From assembly GCA_963277665.1 (NCBI GenBank), contig OY728143.1, positions 234,103,591 to 234,167,590 of the forward strand: a DNA stretch of 64,000 nt, given 5' to 3'. This document shows, one piece after another, positions 1-13,386 of this stretch. The stretch comes from Viscum album (taxonomy: Eukaryota > Streptophyta > Magnoliopsida > Santalales > Viscaceae). The position numbers and the translations under genes are program-made. The notes under the pieces were generated by a model, which saw only the letters and a program-made list of their open reading frames with translations, did not search any database and was not told where the DNA came from. Position 1 is the stretch's first letter; each line of letters starts with the position of its first letter.

Positions 1-2149
1 TGGTTATGTAAATAAATATGCATTTAAATGACCTTAAATTATGAAAATAAATGGACTCTATTAAATGGATGATACAATTTATACATAAGGATTGTTTCCT
101 CTATAACATGCTATTAAATATTTGTATAACTAATCACTTATCTTATTACAATGAACATGACACTGACCCAACTTTAGTAGTAGAAAATATGCTATTTATC
201 TTATGTTACTGTTATCTATATGTCCCCACACCAGGAATTAAGAGCTTGTAATGGGGTGTCAATCATATCTAGGAAGGATATATCCTCTTCTATTTGTATA
301 TATTTTATTTTTCTTAACCGGTCATCAATATAGAATTTTCATAGGATAGGAATGATATACCTCCCTGAAATTTTCTACTTATACTACTCGAGGATATTGA
401 ATCCTATGCTCAGGAGGTAGTGGGACCTAGACAATCCCTATACATAATTTCATGAAACCTAAAGAATTTCCAGTTATACTTAATATGGGATCTAATTCCC
501 AGTTTTGATATGGGTTCCAATGCATTTTGGATACCTTTCAGGCATCCTTTCAACTTTCCCCAAATATAAAAGAAGAGGTACATCAGTAGCACTAGCAGTA
601 TCGAATCACTTACATGGGGGATAGTGAACCATGGGATTTTGAGATTTTGTTTGATACTACATTTTGAATCATTGGGAACATTTATATCTTTTTTAAGTGG
701 AGGAAAAATCTAATAATGTATATGTTTAATGAGCTATCAATTAGTGGTGGGGCTTCATGAACCAGGAAGATAGAAAATCAATGTATTATTTAGATGTTTT
801 TACAATCCATATTTTATGTATTTATTTTTATATAGACCGTCTATGATGAGGAGACCATTGAGTTTATGAATCTAAAGTTATGTTTGATGTGGATTATGGG
901 TAATTGGGATGATATAATAGAGCTTCAGTTATTTTTTCATATTTCTCATACTAATGATCTGTCATGGGAGAGACACGTTGAGGAAGGATTAAATAATTAT
1001 ATTTGTTTAATGGTGACAATTTTTCAGTCTGATACCATATCTGAAATAGTAAACAAGGATCTTATTTTTTAATGTATCCTGAGGGAAGCTAGGTGTTGAG
1101 AGAGGGGTAGTTCAGATTCGTGACACACTGTCATAGTGTCAGGTGGTAAGAATCAATACATTGAGATCTATATTGAATGGAATACAAACCCTTTTATAAA
1201 TTATAGTAGTTCTATTTTCTATCACTATTATTGTAGGAGAGTAACTATAGGGATACAATGTTATATAAACCCTACCTTGAGATGATATTGTTTTGGGATT
1301 TTATATCAATAGTTGTTTTCAGGACTTTACCTACCCAATAGAATTATATAGTTTCTACAAAAAATCAACTTTTTTTTATTGAGGTCAGTAGATTCTATTT
1401 AGTTATGTTGATGGAGTATATATTACATGTCTGGATGAGATGTTTGTTATGGTTGAGTAGATAGACACAATTATTTATAAATAGTATAATGGAATTAATT
1501 GGGGTGGTTAAGTGGGTTATCAAGGGTGTGGAACAATACATATGTAGGCAATTTAACTTATTCCAATGGATTAGATCATCGGTATTTCCAATGTAAGAGG
1601 TACTACTCTAGATTCAACCACAATTGTATCTTCTCTTTTTAGTACTTGTTGTTCTCAATACTTTTAATATGTGCCTATTATGGAGATTCATGGGAACAAT
1701 GATCAGTTTTCATATATGATGATAATGTTGGATAATATTTTGGGGAAACAATTATATAGTTTACAAAAGTGTAGGGAGTTCCAACATGAGATAGGTGTGT
1801 ATCTCTTGGTTGGAGATCTATTTTTCTTCATTATGAATTTTTTTATACCATTCTAGTGACATACTATTTAGTACCCTTTTATTTGTATGTTGATATCGTC
1901 CACTAAATATTTTCTTTAACATCACTAGTTGGTGAGGTTTTTATTCACATGGGTGAATGTGATGTATTTTATAATCGAGTTTGACATGAGCATCAGGGGA
2001 TGTGCAGTATGACATCCCAAATTTCTAATATATATATAGATGATCCTAGAACATTTCAGAATTATATCCCTTTACATTTATATTTAATTAATTATAATTT
2101 TACTATATTCAATTTTAGGATACCACATGAAAGAGGATGATTTAATCAA
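1..2149. other. AT-rich stretch, no recognisable gene
   Basis: Only short open frames are present, none longer than about 70 codons, and none shows a motif I recognise. Because reverse transcriptase of a plus-strand element begins just downstream, this stretch may hold its decayed gag and protease region, but I cannot align any part of it to gag or to a DTG/DSG protease motif. No tRNA, rRNA or tandem array is visible. Confidence 0.5.
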
Positions 2150-3075
2150 AAACCTATGTTTGGAGTGTCTCTGGTATCAATTACTCCTTATATGATGGAT
2201 ACTGTTGAGTTACAAGTGATTAAGATGTAGTTGGAGTCTTTGGATGAAATTGGATTTAAAGACCCAATACATTTTGAAGGGATCTCATTATATTCTTTCC
2301 ATAATGGTTGATGGGTTCTTTAATTTATGTGTGGTTTACTAGAAGTTTAATTTTTTATGGGTAATAACTAATAGATTGTTCTTAATATATAAGATCACTT
2401 CAACAATATCATAGGATCTAGAGTTTTCATGAAAATTTATCTGTGATTTTTTTATCAGGAGGTATGTTATAGTCCACTAGATATACCATGCGTATCATAC
2501 CATGGATGTTACGAATTGTATCATTATTTGATTATACCATTTGGTATCACAAACTCTCTAGTGGTATTAATGGAACCAATGAACTGTATTTTTAATCCAT
2601 ATCATTTTATTTGTGTTGGAATTTGTGTGAGATGTCTTTGTGTAATATCAAACTCGACACAACCATTCCAACCACAATCATATCGTAATGGATACACAAA
2701 GAGATTAAAAGGTATATGATAACTTCTGAAAGTGAATATTTTTATGGATATGATTCACTTCATGGGTAATATTATCTCAGAGAAAAGATTATTAGTATAC
2801 TTAGAGGTAATAATTTTTGTAGATTCTTATGAGAATCCAAATATCATCTTTGATATTTAGAATTTCGTGGTGCTAGATGGTTTTGTGATATTTATCATAG
2901 GGGAATTTTCATTCTTTGAAACACATCATATTGTATTGAAAAAAAAGTTTTTGAAATTACCATTCTACGAATCTTGTGGGACAATCTTTTAGGAGATGAA
3001 ACTAAGACATACATTACAGATGATATTTATTCTTCCAAAGATGGAATGATGTTATACAGTCTGTTGTGAGGAATA
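2150..3075 (+). pseudogene. Element F: decayed Ty3/gypsy RT-RNase H remnant
   Basis: Conceptual translation on the plus strand follows the usual chromovirus pol order. Around 2175-2260 there is a match to the RT N-terminus (ITPYMM...VELQ, with DEIGF in place of DKGFI). Around 2510-2610 there is LIIPFGITNS and a degraded [11 protein letters not shown] block. Around 2745-2865 comes the RT-RNase H connection (HFMGNIISEK, canonical SFLGHIIS). Around 2966-3060 comes an RNase H segment (ILWDNLLGDE then TYITDD, canonical [12 protein letters not shown] and IYTDHKS). The FIDD catalytic block is not readable, and stops and frame changes are frequent. The copy is very old, and no LTR could be assigned to it. 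Inference: the oldest readable element in the window. Confidence 0.6.
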
Positions 3076-6000
3076 AGTTACTAGGATAGGATCATTATTG
3101 ACATAGAAGGAATGACTCAAGGTGTAAGGGTATAATTATTTGAAACCAAACTAGAAGAATTTTCCTAAAAAAATGTGACATCTAGACTAGGATTCCACTA
3201 AATAGTTACCCGATCAGGTGCACCACTTGGGCTCATGCACCCCTCCTAGGAAACAATCAGTTTTCAAATAGAACATTGCATCCATGATGCTATAGTGAAG
3301 ACATTAACATCATGATATGGGTGGAATAATGGTATAGTTAAGAGATAAATAGAGGAATCATAATAAACTACTAACAGATTGAGGCAAACATACAAATGAA
3401 ATAATAAATGAAAAATCTTTTAAATTTCCATCATTATATACAATTGATGTAATCGTATGTATCTAAAAAATTAACTAGGCATTAATGAACACAATAATTT
3501 ATTATAGTACATGTATCAAAAGAATAAAAGGACTATAATTTTATCCCCAATAGCATCACAATCCATAACACTATCACGTGCTTCAGTTCACTCATACAAT
3601 AATATGTCATGTATCAAAAATTATGCTATTGAACCTATCCAAAAGAACATCCATTTAATCTTATTGACTCACACCAGTGACCCAGATAACGTGTGAGATA
3701 TATTCAATAGGCCACCACCAATAGTCTCTATAAATACCATTATTGAATATATTTTGAAAAGTGTTTTGATAAAATGTTAAGCTGTAATTAATGTTCAAAA
3801 GGGTTAGAACTATCTCTTGATGGATACCCGGATAGTGATATCTTCTTCGGATTGTTCCAAATAATCTCCAAGTAATTAACCATATGTATACATATAAACG
3901 GTATTTATACATAGTGATGTCTACATCCATATATATGGCTACTAATACTACATCATACCCAAGGGATAACTACAGAATCCATGATTAGGATCATGAGTCT
4001 CACAAGATTCAAGCATCACTATGCCTGATATCATGAGAATAAGGGACCCCATGATTGATATCAGAATAGTTGTGTCTCCATAACTCAATAAAAATAGAAG
4101 GTTATCCCTAATTGAATCATATATATATTTTTTATCTATTCATGAATCAAATAAATATATTTTCTATTACAAAATAATATTAATAGGGTTCTATTACAAA
4201 ATCATTTCAATTGGGATTCAATGACTATATCAATAGAGTGTGTCCTTCATGCCTCAATCAATCAAGTGGGGGTTTAATGTGCTTATATCCTATATAAAAT
4301 AGTCTATATTCACATTAATAATATTTCATGATGGTCTCCCGGCCGATTTACCATAATTATAGCTGGGACGTTATGCCCATATGTGACAATATTGAATAAT
4401 ATGTTATGATCATATAAAATAATTTTTTATGTGATTTCATTAATGTATAACAATACTAATATGTCAAAGGATTTATTAAGAGACAACATATAGTTCATAG
4501 TTCATTAATAGTTTTTATTAACATGGCCGTAGCCATTATTCAATGTATATAAGTGAGGTGAGTGTACAAATCACCACTATTAAATTTAATACAGACATCA
4601 TAATTAGTAATCCTGAAAAAAATATCAAAGATAGATATGACATTATTGAATTTATATTAAAAACATGAATTGAATTAGTAAAACTGAAGGGGTTGGTATA
4701 AATGATGGGGAACTATGACAACATGATAGTGGGGATCTTGAATATCTCTATCATGAATAATTAATTATATATTTTCTATGTATATATTTGAAAAAAATAC
4801 ATGATAATTTGGAGTTATGAATCATGACACATTATAGATACCCTTCTTTTATGGTATTACTATAAGATAATTTTAAAAATAAAAATAATAATAGTTGTAA
4901 AAACCTATATCCAATGTTTTATTGTATTGGAAATTTTTTTACAAAACAAAAAATTAGAATAAATTAATAAATCATAAGAATTATTTATTTCCCTAAACTA
5001 TATCATTTTATTATCCTTATGTACACTTAGTATTATAAGTATCCTAAGGATATACATCAAAGTAAGGTGTTCACTAAATGCCCAGTTGGAGGATAAATAA
5101 GAACATGAATCAATATTATAAGTGTGGGAGTGATAATAATAATCATACATAATCATGGGATCTTCCCCATAATCATGTGAGGAATCGTTATATATTGTAA
5201 TAGATTGTGTAATTTAAAAAAAAATATACATCATGTATTAAGGGTCAACTACCACACATAGTAGTCAACAAATCTATCATCTTGTTAACGTATATATTAT
5301 GTGCATAATCAAAACATAGTCATTGTGAACAAAGATAGAATCACGTACATGAATGTTCCAAATCATATTTAGAGATACATTACGTTAACCAATTCATTAG
5401 TACACAATATAATTCCAGGTGCACTCGTCACATCATTACATTTAGATAATTATGTATTCCAAAAAGAATTTATATCAATCATAGAAATAAAATATCCAAT
5501 CAAATGTAAATATTGTTTAGGATACTTTCTAAAGTGTACATTCACGAATAAAAAATATGGTTCAAGGAAGTTAAAGGGAATAAAATACAATGTATAATAA
5601 ATCATAAATATTGACTAAAAAATAAATAATCTTAAGAGAATTAAAACATGTGTCTTTATAAAGAGGATTTTGTTTAGAAAAATCTTTGTAGTTGACATAA
5701 AATCATATTGAAAACATATATATCCTTGAATATAAAATTTAAATTAAACTTTAATAACATTATATAAACATTTATATGATGGAAGAGAGAATAATCCAAA
5801 TAATGTAATTGGGTTTTAGAACCCCATACATTATGTCTAATTGCTTTCATTACTTTAATATCCAATTAAATTCATCTCCTTTGGGAACTCATTAGGAAAA
5901 TTGGTTTTGGTATTTTTATACATAAAAGGATCATGAACATGGGGAAGAAAATTGGTAATTGTTTTTGGGAGTAAATTGGTTATGATTCAAGGATTTGGAG

Positions 6001-7290
6001 TTGTGAGGAGATGAGGTGGTGATGGGTCATATTTATAGGGGAGGATAAAGGAGTTAATTTATTATTGTATTCATTATTTTATTATTTTGGTTCAAGACTA
6101 TGTATAGTTTTAACATTATCAACAACCACATTAAATAAACAAGGATTATTCTCTATCAAGGTTTTTAAATCATATATGACATATGAAATATTGTATTTAC
6201 CTTTTAAAGTTATATACCGTAAATTATTGTATTTCACTATTAACCAAAAACTCAAAGATTTTATAAAAAATAGAATAATTTACCAATTTTTTTTTCTATT
6301 TGTATAATTCAAAATTGAACACCATTATACGAAAAAACATAAATATGAGAAAAATAATATTAAATTTAAATCATCATTTACATGGAAAACACAGATTATA
6401 AACTTATAACTAATTTTATAACATCATTAAAAATCAATTAAGGTAATATAAATTTATGTTATAGTTTTAGAAAAAAATATTAATTTATGAATCACTTTTA
6501 TGAAAAATAATTTTATGTAAAGTCACTGTATTAATTATAAAATTGAAAATAAAAATATATGTCTTATAAAAATAACAACAATTAATTAATAATTGTTAAA
6601 ATATTTATTTACTCATACTATGTTATAATTATATAATATTATCCATTATAATATGTAAAAATTTTATTCATACAATCATATATATGGGTAATATTAAATT
6701 TAGAGAATTCATATTCCCAATGGTCACATATCTATTCCAACAACCAGGTTATTATTCCATTATTATAGGTTCCTTAGTGTATATAAATTTCAGTTATTCA
6801 ATTAATTATTAATTTATAATGTTTATTTTTTTTACTTAATGTGGGTTTAGGTGTTTTATATTATACAAAACAAATTTTTGAAGGGAATTTCCGATGAAAA
6901 ATATTTCAGTTGTTACTTTTTCAAAATTATGAAATCCCCCCTACAAATTTCATTTTACATTCTATGTCGAAAAAATGTGAGGTTACTTCCCCTTTATAAT
7001 TTAATTTGCCTCTCAAGATACCTCTACACACCTAGGGTTTCACCAATGTACTTTGACTGGGTGATTAGACTTGTTTCATATATCATTATTTCTAGGGTCT
7101 AAGATCATCAATGAACACTCCACGTAAGAGAAATAATTTTCCAAATGCAACAACTTTATATTCTGTATGTGTGAGTGGAATGATATGTACATATTAAAGA
7201 GATATACATGGAATAAATCTTGAACCTAAGACCTGGTTGGTTTAGGTTTTAGTCGATAGGCCACAAATCTGACACAATTAAGAATATAAA
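3076..7290. other. AT-rich stretch, no recognisable gene
   Basis: Nothing here gives a readable protein domain on either strand; the longest open frames (minus strand 3661-3930, plus strand 6851-7102) are low-complexity. By position the right part should include the 3' LTR of minus-strand element E, whose pol ends near 7300, but no TG...CA boundary could be fixed because the second E LTR is outside the window. Confidence 0.45.
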
Positions 7291-7299
7291 AGGCAACGA

Positions 7300-8295
7300 T
7301 TTACAAGGGACATGGGTTTCCATTCTTACTAATTATCTTGATCCTCTGACATGAAGATATGTGGAGGAATACAATGTCTTTAACCTTAAATATATGTCAC
7401 ATAGATGATTTTTTCCATAGATCTTCTATCGAATTTGATATTCCTTTCCAAGATAATAAATGGTATTCACATTATCCACTATTTCATCGACCATTTCTCT
7501 TCCTAAAATTTAATTTTCATTGAATTCATCCAAGTAGGCCAAAGTTATATATCTTGTCCAATAAATGGATTTATATGGAGCCATTTTGATGTTAGTCTGG
7601 AAAATATTATTGTAAGATAACTATACATGAGGTAAATGTTTGTCCAATCATACATTTATGTCAATATAACATTATCTGAATATGTTATAAAGTGTTTGAA
7701 ATTTCTGCACAAATTTTCAATAATTTTGAGGATGATAAGTCATACTAATGTTCATCTTAATGATTAGATCATGTTTGAGACTATTCAAGTAATTGGAAGT
7801 GAATATGAAATCTCAATCAGATATAATTGATATTGGTACTCCATTATACCTTAAATAATATCTAATGTATATCATTACATGTTTATATAAGTATAATTCA
7901 TCTCGAATTTTGATAAATTGAGTTATCTCTATAAGAAAATCCACAGAAAACCATATAACATTTTTCCCTTTGGATATATTTGGAATTCAGGTGAAAATAT
8001 CAATAGTGATGTTTTCCTCATTTGATGATGTAATGGTAAATGGGTGCATCATCACATTATAATTTTTCCATTAAAACTTCAAATTCAGATATATCAGGCA
8101 CTTTGATGTATATTCAATGTTCCACTTATTTAAAATTCCCCACCTATAGTGCTCAATGAGATCTTGATACATCATTGATATCCTTGAGTGAATATAGAAT
8201 TTAAATCCATGTACATCATTTATAAGTTATATATTAATATTTTAATTGGATGTTACACATAATTGTGAACCAAATAATATGAATCCTTCTTCATA
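7300..8295 (-). pseudogene. Element E integrase with chromodomain-like end
   Basis: The minus-strand translation retains the HHCC-side landmarks (LCVT, then NDVHGFKFYIHS, then MYQDLIEHY), the first catalytic block (ITIDIF, canonical ITMDFV), the phrase SKGKNVIWFSVD, and the second block GVPISIISD followed by a stop where RD is usual. It also keeps SYNNIFQTNIKMAPYKSIY, the conserved C-terminal block. Near 7320 a degenerate TWEP-like motif marks the chromodomain end. Integrase would insert the cDNA and the chromodomain would target it to marked chromatin. Multiple stops make this copy dead. Confidence 0.65.
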
Positions 8296-8786
8296 ATTTT
8301 ATTACTCAGAGTATATTCCAATTATGAGGTATTTCACCTTCTCTTGAATTTTCACACAATTTCATTGAGCATTCATTATTTTTTCTACGAGGGATGGATG
8401 AAAAATATTTTGAGAAACGATTTATGATGTTTTTACATTAATTATTCCAATTTCCATCCTTTGATAAACTAATAATATTGGATCCCTCTATATTTTTCCA
8501 TTAACGATGTTGCAGATTCATTTTTACTTACAACAACCACCACTATATTCACATACTAGGATGGTAGTGGATTCATCATCCCTAAACATAGATGATCTCT
8601 AACCATATTTACTGGAATATATTAAGCTTCTTATATATGAATATATAAATATCTATATGAGGCTTTTAGGATCATATATATCACACAGTTCTATCCATAA
8701 AGATATTGCCTCTATATTTCCAATGCAAAGATCATAAGTACCCACTCCATATTCTATATATGATACACTACCTCTTGAATTTTCAA

Positions 8787-9020
8787 TTACCATGAGACAT
8801 AGGCCATCACATTATCATTTTTCATTAATATAAATCTTATTCCAATATTTGAACAATGACTTATACCATAGAGGGTTTCCCACTTATTGGAAGTGTGAGT
8901 ACTAGTGCAATAATAAGCATATTTTTTAACACTATGAAGTAGACATAATATTAACTGGTCTAGAAAAACATTTCTCCCTTCCAAATTCATATTGGATAGT
9001 TGGTATAAAAATAATAACAT
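8787..9020 (-). pseudogene. Element E RNase H fragment
   Basis: The C-terminal part of this open frame (GIRFILMKNDNVMAYVSW) matches the RNase H segment that reads [18 protein letters not shown] in element B of this window. The upstream part of the frame is not recognisable. RNase H normally degrades the RNA strand during reverse transcription. The following residues (HEQNYPTHD in B) continue only in degraded form below 8787. Confidence 0.55.
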
Positions 9021-9229
9021 ACTCTTCTTAAATTATATGTAATACCCAACTCGAACAAGGAAACAATGGATCTCTATTAAAAATGTTCTCCCAGACCACT
9101 CTTCAATTTCATTTAACTTGGATGGGTCCACAAATATTCAATTGTTGGTGATTACATTCCCCATTAATGATACATCCTCCAACCAGAACTCATATTAACT
9201 ATATATTACCTAATGTTTCCCACTTCACA

Positions 9230-9690
9230 ATGAAAATTTCACATTATTAAAATTAACCTCAAATTCTTCGTTTGTCATTGAGTATAATATAATATCATCT
9301 ATAAAGACTACCACATACAATTTGATGTAATCTCTAAAGACTCTAACAAAAAATTCCTCAAATATTTCTGGAGAATTAGTGTGTCTGAAAGTAATAAATG
9401 CGAATTCATATTTCCTATAACTAATTTAAAAGTTATTATTAGGAATATCTTTCTCTCAAACCTTTAATTTTTGATATCCATACCAATGGTCCAACATAGT
9501 GTAATTTTTGGCCCTGTGATGTTGAAAAACTAGTCATCTACCCATTAAATTGGGATGTCTGTTCTTTATAATTATTTAATTGATCTCACGGTAATAAATG
9601 AAAAGGTGCATTGATCCATATCTTTTATTGACAAAGAGGATTGGTTAACCCCATGGTGAAGCACTAGGGTGTATAGACCCCTATCTAGAC
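9230..9690 (-). pseudogene. Element E reverse transcriptase fragment
   Basis: Reading the minus strand, SASPWG then ILFVNKRYGSM occurs near 9605-9672, YREIN near 9580, and a degraded YEFxxxxFxxTNSPEIF block near 9370-9410. VVVFIDDI, which contains the RT catalytic Asp pair, lies near 9285-9320. These are RT palm and finger motifs in correct order and spacing. Stops interrupt the frame. The catalytic FIDD residues happen to be intact. Confidence 0.7.
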
Positions 9691-10030
9691 TCTCTGGTTA
9701 CTACATCTTTAGTTCCTCCTAATAAACGGTGCCCATTCTATAAGGTGTATTTGATATATGTAGAGATCTTGGAATAATTTAAATTGAGGACTCAACTACC
9801 CATTTAAGAGGAAGACTATGTAATTCATCAGGGAAGACATCATTGTAGTCCATCAAACTGGGCATGTCTTCGATTAGGATTATCTCCTTCTTATCAATCA
9901 TTTTAACAAGATATTCTTGCTTATATTTAAATAATAGAAACATATGAAATGATGATTCTGAAGGATATTATTTATCTTCCTTACGCTTGTACAAAATTGT
10001 ATGATTTCTCATTATGTTAAGAGATATCTA

Positions 10031-10432
10031 TCATTCCAAATAGTTGATGTTGAATTTTAATGAAGATATACAATCCATTCCTAAAATATCAACAAACTCT
10101 ATGATAGAGTGTAAGATAATATTTTCTGTATAGTTTAGTCCATAATCATTATCTATAGAGGAGTTATATACTTGGGATGCAATAATTTTCCCATTTTCTA
10201 TTCTCTCAGATAACTCACCTCCAAATATTGTGGCAGTGTTTTTATAATAGTTAAACAATGATGATATGAAATAATGTGTAGCACCAGAATAAAATTTTAT
10301 ATTTTCTATTCTTGAAATAATAACCAGGATAACTATAACCACATTATTTATAGGATACACCATAGTAGTAGTGATCAAATAATCATTCCCTTTATCTATT
10401 TTCATTGGTGGATACTGAGTATTATTACCCAT
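10031..10432 (-). pseudogene. Element E gag end and aspartic protease
   Basis: This 133-codon open frame aligns with the gag-protease junction of B. YLITTTMV corresponds to YAITTAEV. The active-site block reads FYSGATHYFIS where FDSG(A/S)SHxFIS is expected, so the catalytic Asp has become Tyr. The C-terminal flap end reads ILGMDCIS (canonical ILGMDWL). The active-site change and flanking stops mean it cannot be a functional protease. Upstream, at 10440-10520, a degraded CCHC knuckle (KMHYENTS, compare [11 protein letters not shown] in B) can be read up to the point where C inserted. Confidence 0.7.
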
Positions 10433-10570
10433 GAGGTGTCATGTTTTTGTGGATGTGTTTTCATAGTGCATTTTCACCGTAGATTTGAAGTAATAGACCT
10501 TGAATGACCTTAAAATTTCGTCAACTATTTTTTTTCATCTTCTTCCTATTTCTTTAAAATCCAAGATCGT

Positions 10571-12635
10571 TGTAATGGATCACTCATTCTCATTGGAAGT
10601 AGAGAACAATGATTCATTACTTCACCTTAAGATACATCCCCAAGATGCCAAAGGATGTCAATAAATTCCAAAGAGTTTCAAGTATATGTGTTGGATGATT
10701 TACTCTTTTAGAAATAAACCAATAATGAAACTAAACATAACCCAAACATTCCTTAAATTATTCTTGAACAAATAAAAGAAATCTAAAAAACTTCATGTAT
10801 TCCAAAACCACATCAATTAGTGAAAAATAAGAAGATCAAACTAGTATCAAAATACATAGAGGATATACAAAAAATGGCTCTCAATAGGCCACAAGACACT
10901 AGGCTTCACTTTATTCAAGATTTAAAGTTACCAAACAACATATGTATAATGATTTAGTACTAAAAAAGTGTCAAACATTATGTTTTCCCCTATCCCGAAT
11001 GATAACATCCAGAAATACAAAAAAGTTCAATGTAATGGTGAGTATAAAACTCAATAGTTTTCCCCCAATCACATTGAAACTAACACCACTATGACAACAA
11101 ATTTTTCAACATTTATATAAACTACTTAATATAAAACAATTTAACAAAATAGTTTATAAATTTATATAAACATGTTACAAAAACCATTTAAAACCATGTG
11201 AAAACAAAACTAACTGAAACAAATCTCCAGAAAGTTATTTTTCTTGTAAAATAAATAATCAAAGCCTAAAAACCATATCTTAATATATTTTGGCATACAA
11301 ATACCATAGTTCACCACACATCCACACATGCTTTCTATGTTTGACCATTCATTACTCAAAAGTGGTCCCTCATCCGATTACCTTGTGTCCCAATGACACA
11401 CACCCCCGATCCAAGGTCATGTTCCTTGTACCCCAATGGTACTCATCTCTTATTAAGGGCTTGTTAAGAATAACATCACCCTAACACCATTTATGTTAAA
11501 TATTTCTTTTAACACAATAACCCACATAAATAAAACTAAACTTTTATTGAAAACTAAAGAACAACTAATTTTAATGAAAAATTTAATTTCAATAAAACTA
11601 TCCCTTTTATTGAATACAACTACTCCCAATCATGGGAAAAAATTTCAGGAAAATCCCCTTTTTATATTCCACATTTTAAAACCAAGAACCAAAGAAATCA
11701 TCCAACATCCACAATTTTCTAGATTTCACAACCATCACTCAAACAAATTTCAAAAAAGTTTTCAACAAACAAATCACAATCAATTCAACACCACACATTC
11801 AATTTGTAATCATGCCAATCCGTTATACTATGTGGATTCATGAAATAAGCCTCAGACTAAGAAGGTTTTGATGAAAACCCCAATGAATAAAGAATGCATA
11901 GGGAAATCAGTTCGATTATCTATGAACCCACCTTAGATCTCTTCTCCTTTCATGATGAAGAAAAAATCTCATAATATTTAGCATTCCCACACCTTGATCT
12001 ACCCATAACGGGTGATGATATAAGAAATCAAGATAATATGAGAATTAGATCTATGAAATAGATCAAGAATAATGAATAACTATCACATAACCTAAGAGTT
12101 CGACTTCAATTCACCATAGGAAGCCTTCAGATCACCTTCAGACCAATGGGAGGACCATCATTAGCCTTTGTAGAAGAAAAATTCCATGTTAGGGCTGGTT
12201 TGGGTAAAAAATCATGGATTCATGGAAATAAAATGTGAGATCTAATTTTTGAGAATCCCATTATGACTATATGCACAGTTTGAGTGCACATTTAAGAAAA
12301 TAATGCACTAATAATGCGGTAGCCACTGCCCGCATGGCTTCCCCGTGCACGGTCTCCCAAAACGATCTCCAACCATGCTAGAGATACTACCTCATGAGTA
12401 TTACTTTGCAGGGTTTGTCCACACATTTAGTAAAACCATGGGCTACTCGTGCGACATCAATTTATCCCCCAAAACACTTCCAATGTTCTCCCAACTATCC
12501 CTACTATCACCCTTACACTTTATAACCATGAAAATCATCATCTAAGGGTTTCATACATGAAACTATGAGTACTAAATTTTCTAGAACATTGTTATTTATG
12601 AAATCATAAAGTAAAAAAAATTGGTTACCTAAACA
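10571..12635 (-). repeat. Element C 3' LTR
   Basis: The left edge is placed at TG in TGTAATGGATC, because the same edge type occurs at 63551 and the following ~430 bp are homologous to 63551-64000 (for example the shared segments CATTCTCATTG and TTAAGATACATCCC). The right edge is inferred at CA 12634-12635, directly after a purine-rich tract on the minus strand next to the end of C pol. The LTR is about 2065 bp. The two C LTRs are visibly diverged, so C is old. The flank ATCGT (10566-10570) is the presumed target duplication; its partner lies outside the window. A CpG-rich patch lies at about 12320-12460. Confidence 0.7.
11037..11058 (-). promoter_or_regulatory. Conserved LTR stem-loop motif in C
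   Basis: On the minus strand this reads ACTATTGAGT, TTTAT, ACTCACC. GAGT pairs with ACTC around a 5-nt loop. The same motif occurs in the LTRs of D, A, B and G. Whether it acts in splicing, RNA processing or transcription is not known from the sequence. Confidence 0.4.
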
Positions 12636-13161
12636 TATTTCGACCACTACTCTTTCATTTCATTATTAGGTTCCCATGTCTCTTCCTGAATCTTAACATG
12701 ATGTCGTAAAACTAGCACTAGACCAATTCATTTCAATGAAAGACAATATCTTGATTCTCTACAATCCTCACTGAGATATGTACCAATGAACCATCAAGAT
12801 CCATGTCAACATGATCCAATCAAATCACATGGTTAGGATCATGCATATACATTTTCAATTGATATACATGGAACACAATATGCACTGAACTAAACCGTGT
12901 GGGTAATGGAAACTGATATAAGACATCTCCAACCCATTCCAGTATCTTGAAAGGTCCAATGTATCTAAGAGATAACTTCCCCTAATTCCTAAAATGATGA
13001 CGTTGAAGCATTGGATATATCCTCATGAAGACATGATCGCCCACAATGAATGAAAATTGTCTTCACCAATTATCATCATATGATTTTGGAAGACTCTAAG
13101 CCATCTCCATCCTATTTTAAATCAACATGATTTTCGTTATTGTTTAGTAGACAAGGATTTG

Positions 13162-13386
13162 TCAAAATATTGATTCCTCACCTATTCCCACCCAACACAA
13201 TGGAGAATGACCTGGAAGCCCATAGAGTGCTTCAATGCGAGCCATATATATCATGGAATAATAGCTGTTGTTATATGGGAACTCCACTAAGGGTATATGA
13301 TCTTCCCATGAGAATCCCAAATCAATTACGCAAGCCCGAGACATGCCTTTCAATGTTTGTATTGCCTGTCCTGATTCCCCATCCAT
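13162..13386 (-). pseudogene. Element C integrase C-terminal part
   Basis: The open frame contains the third catalytic region in degraded form (DGESGQAIQTLKGM against DGQSERTIQTLEDM), so the catalytic Glu is replaced. The conserved block SWEDHIPLVEFPYNNSYY follows, then MARIEALYG and SPLCW. This order is diagnostic of Ty3/gypsy integrase. The rest of the integrase core extends to about 14050 in broken frames, and the chromodomain follows down to about 12650. Confidence 0.8.

Larger units (their letters stand above)
7300..10570 (-). mobile_element. Element E: decayed chromovirus, gag C-terminus to chromodomain
   Basis: On the minus strand the order is gag zinc knuckle (about 10440-10520), protease (10031-10432), RT (about 9230-9690), RNase H (about 8780-8850), integrase (about 8295-7480) and a chromodomain-like TWE-type motif (about 7318-7330). 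This is complete Ty3/gypsy pol order. Its gag N-terminus and 5' LTR are missing because element C (LTR edge at 10571) inserted into the zinc-knuckle coding part; the remainder should lie beyond the right end of the window. Despite strong divergence, long stretches, including most of the integrase, can be translated in one frame. Confidence 0.75.

Noticed and set aside
3661..3930. 89-codon minus-strand open frame
   Set aside because: AT-rich, no motif, no neighbouring coding signal, and length within chance expectation for the region.
1..7290. Organelle-derived DNA
   Set aside because: Very AT-rich, but no plastid or mitochondrial gene, rRNA or tRNA is readable.
11493..11843. 116-codon open frame on the plus strand
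   Set aside because: It is antisense inside the C 3' LTR, low in complexity (Asn, His, Lys, Thr rich), with no recognisable domain.
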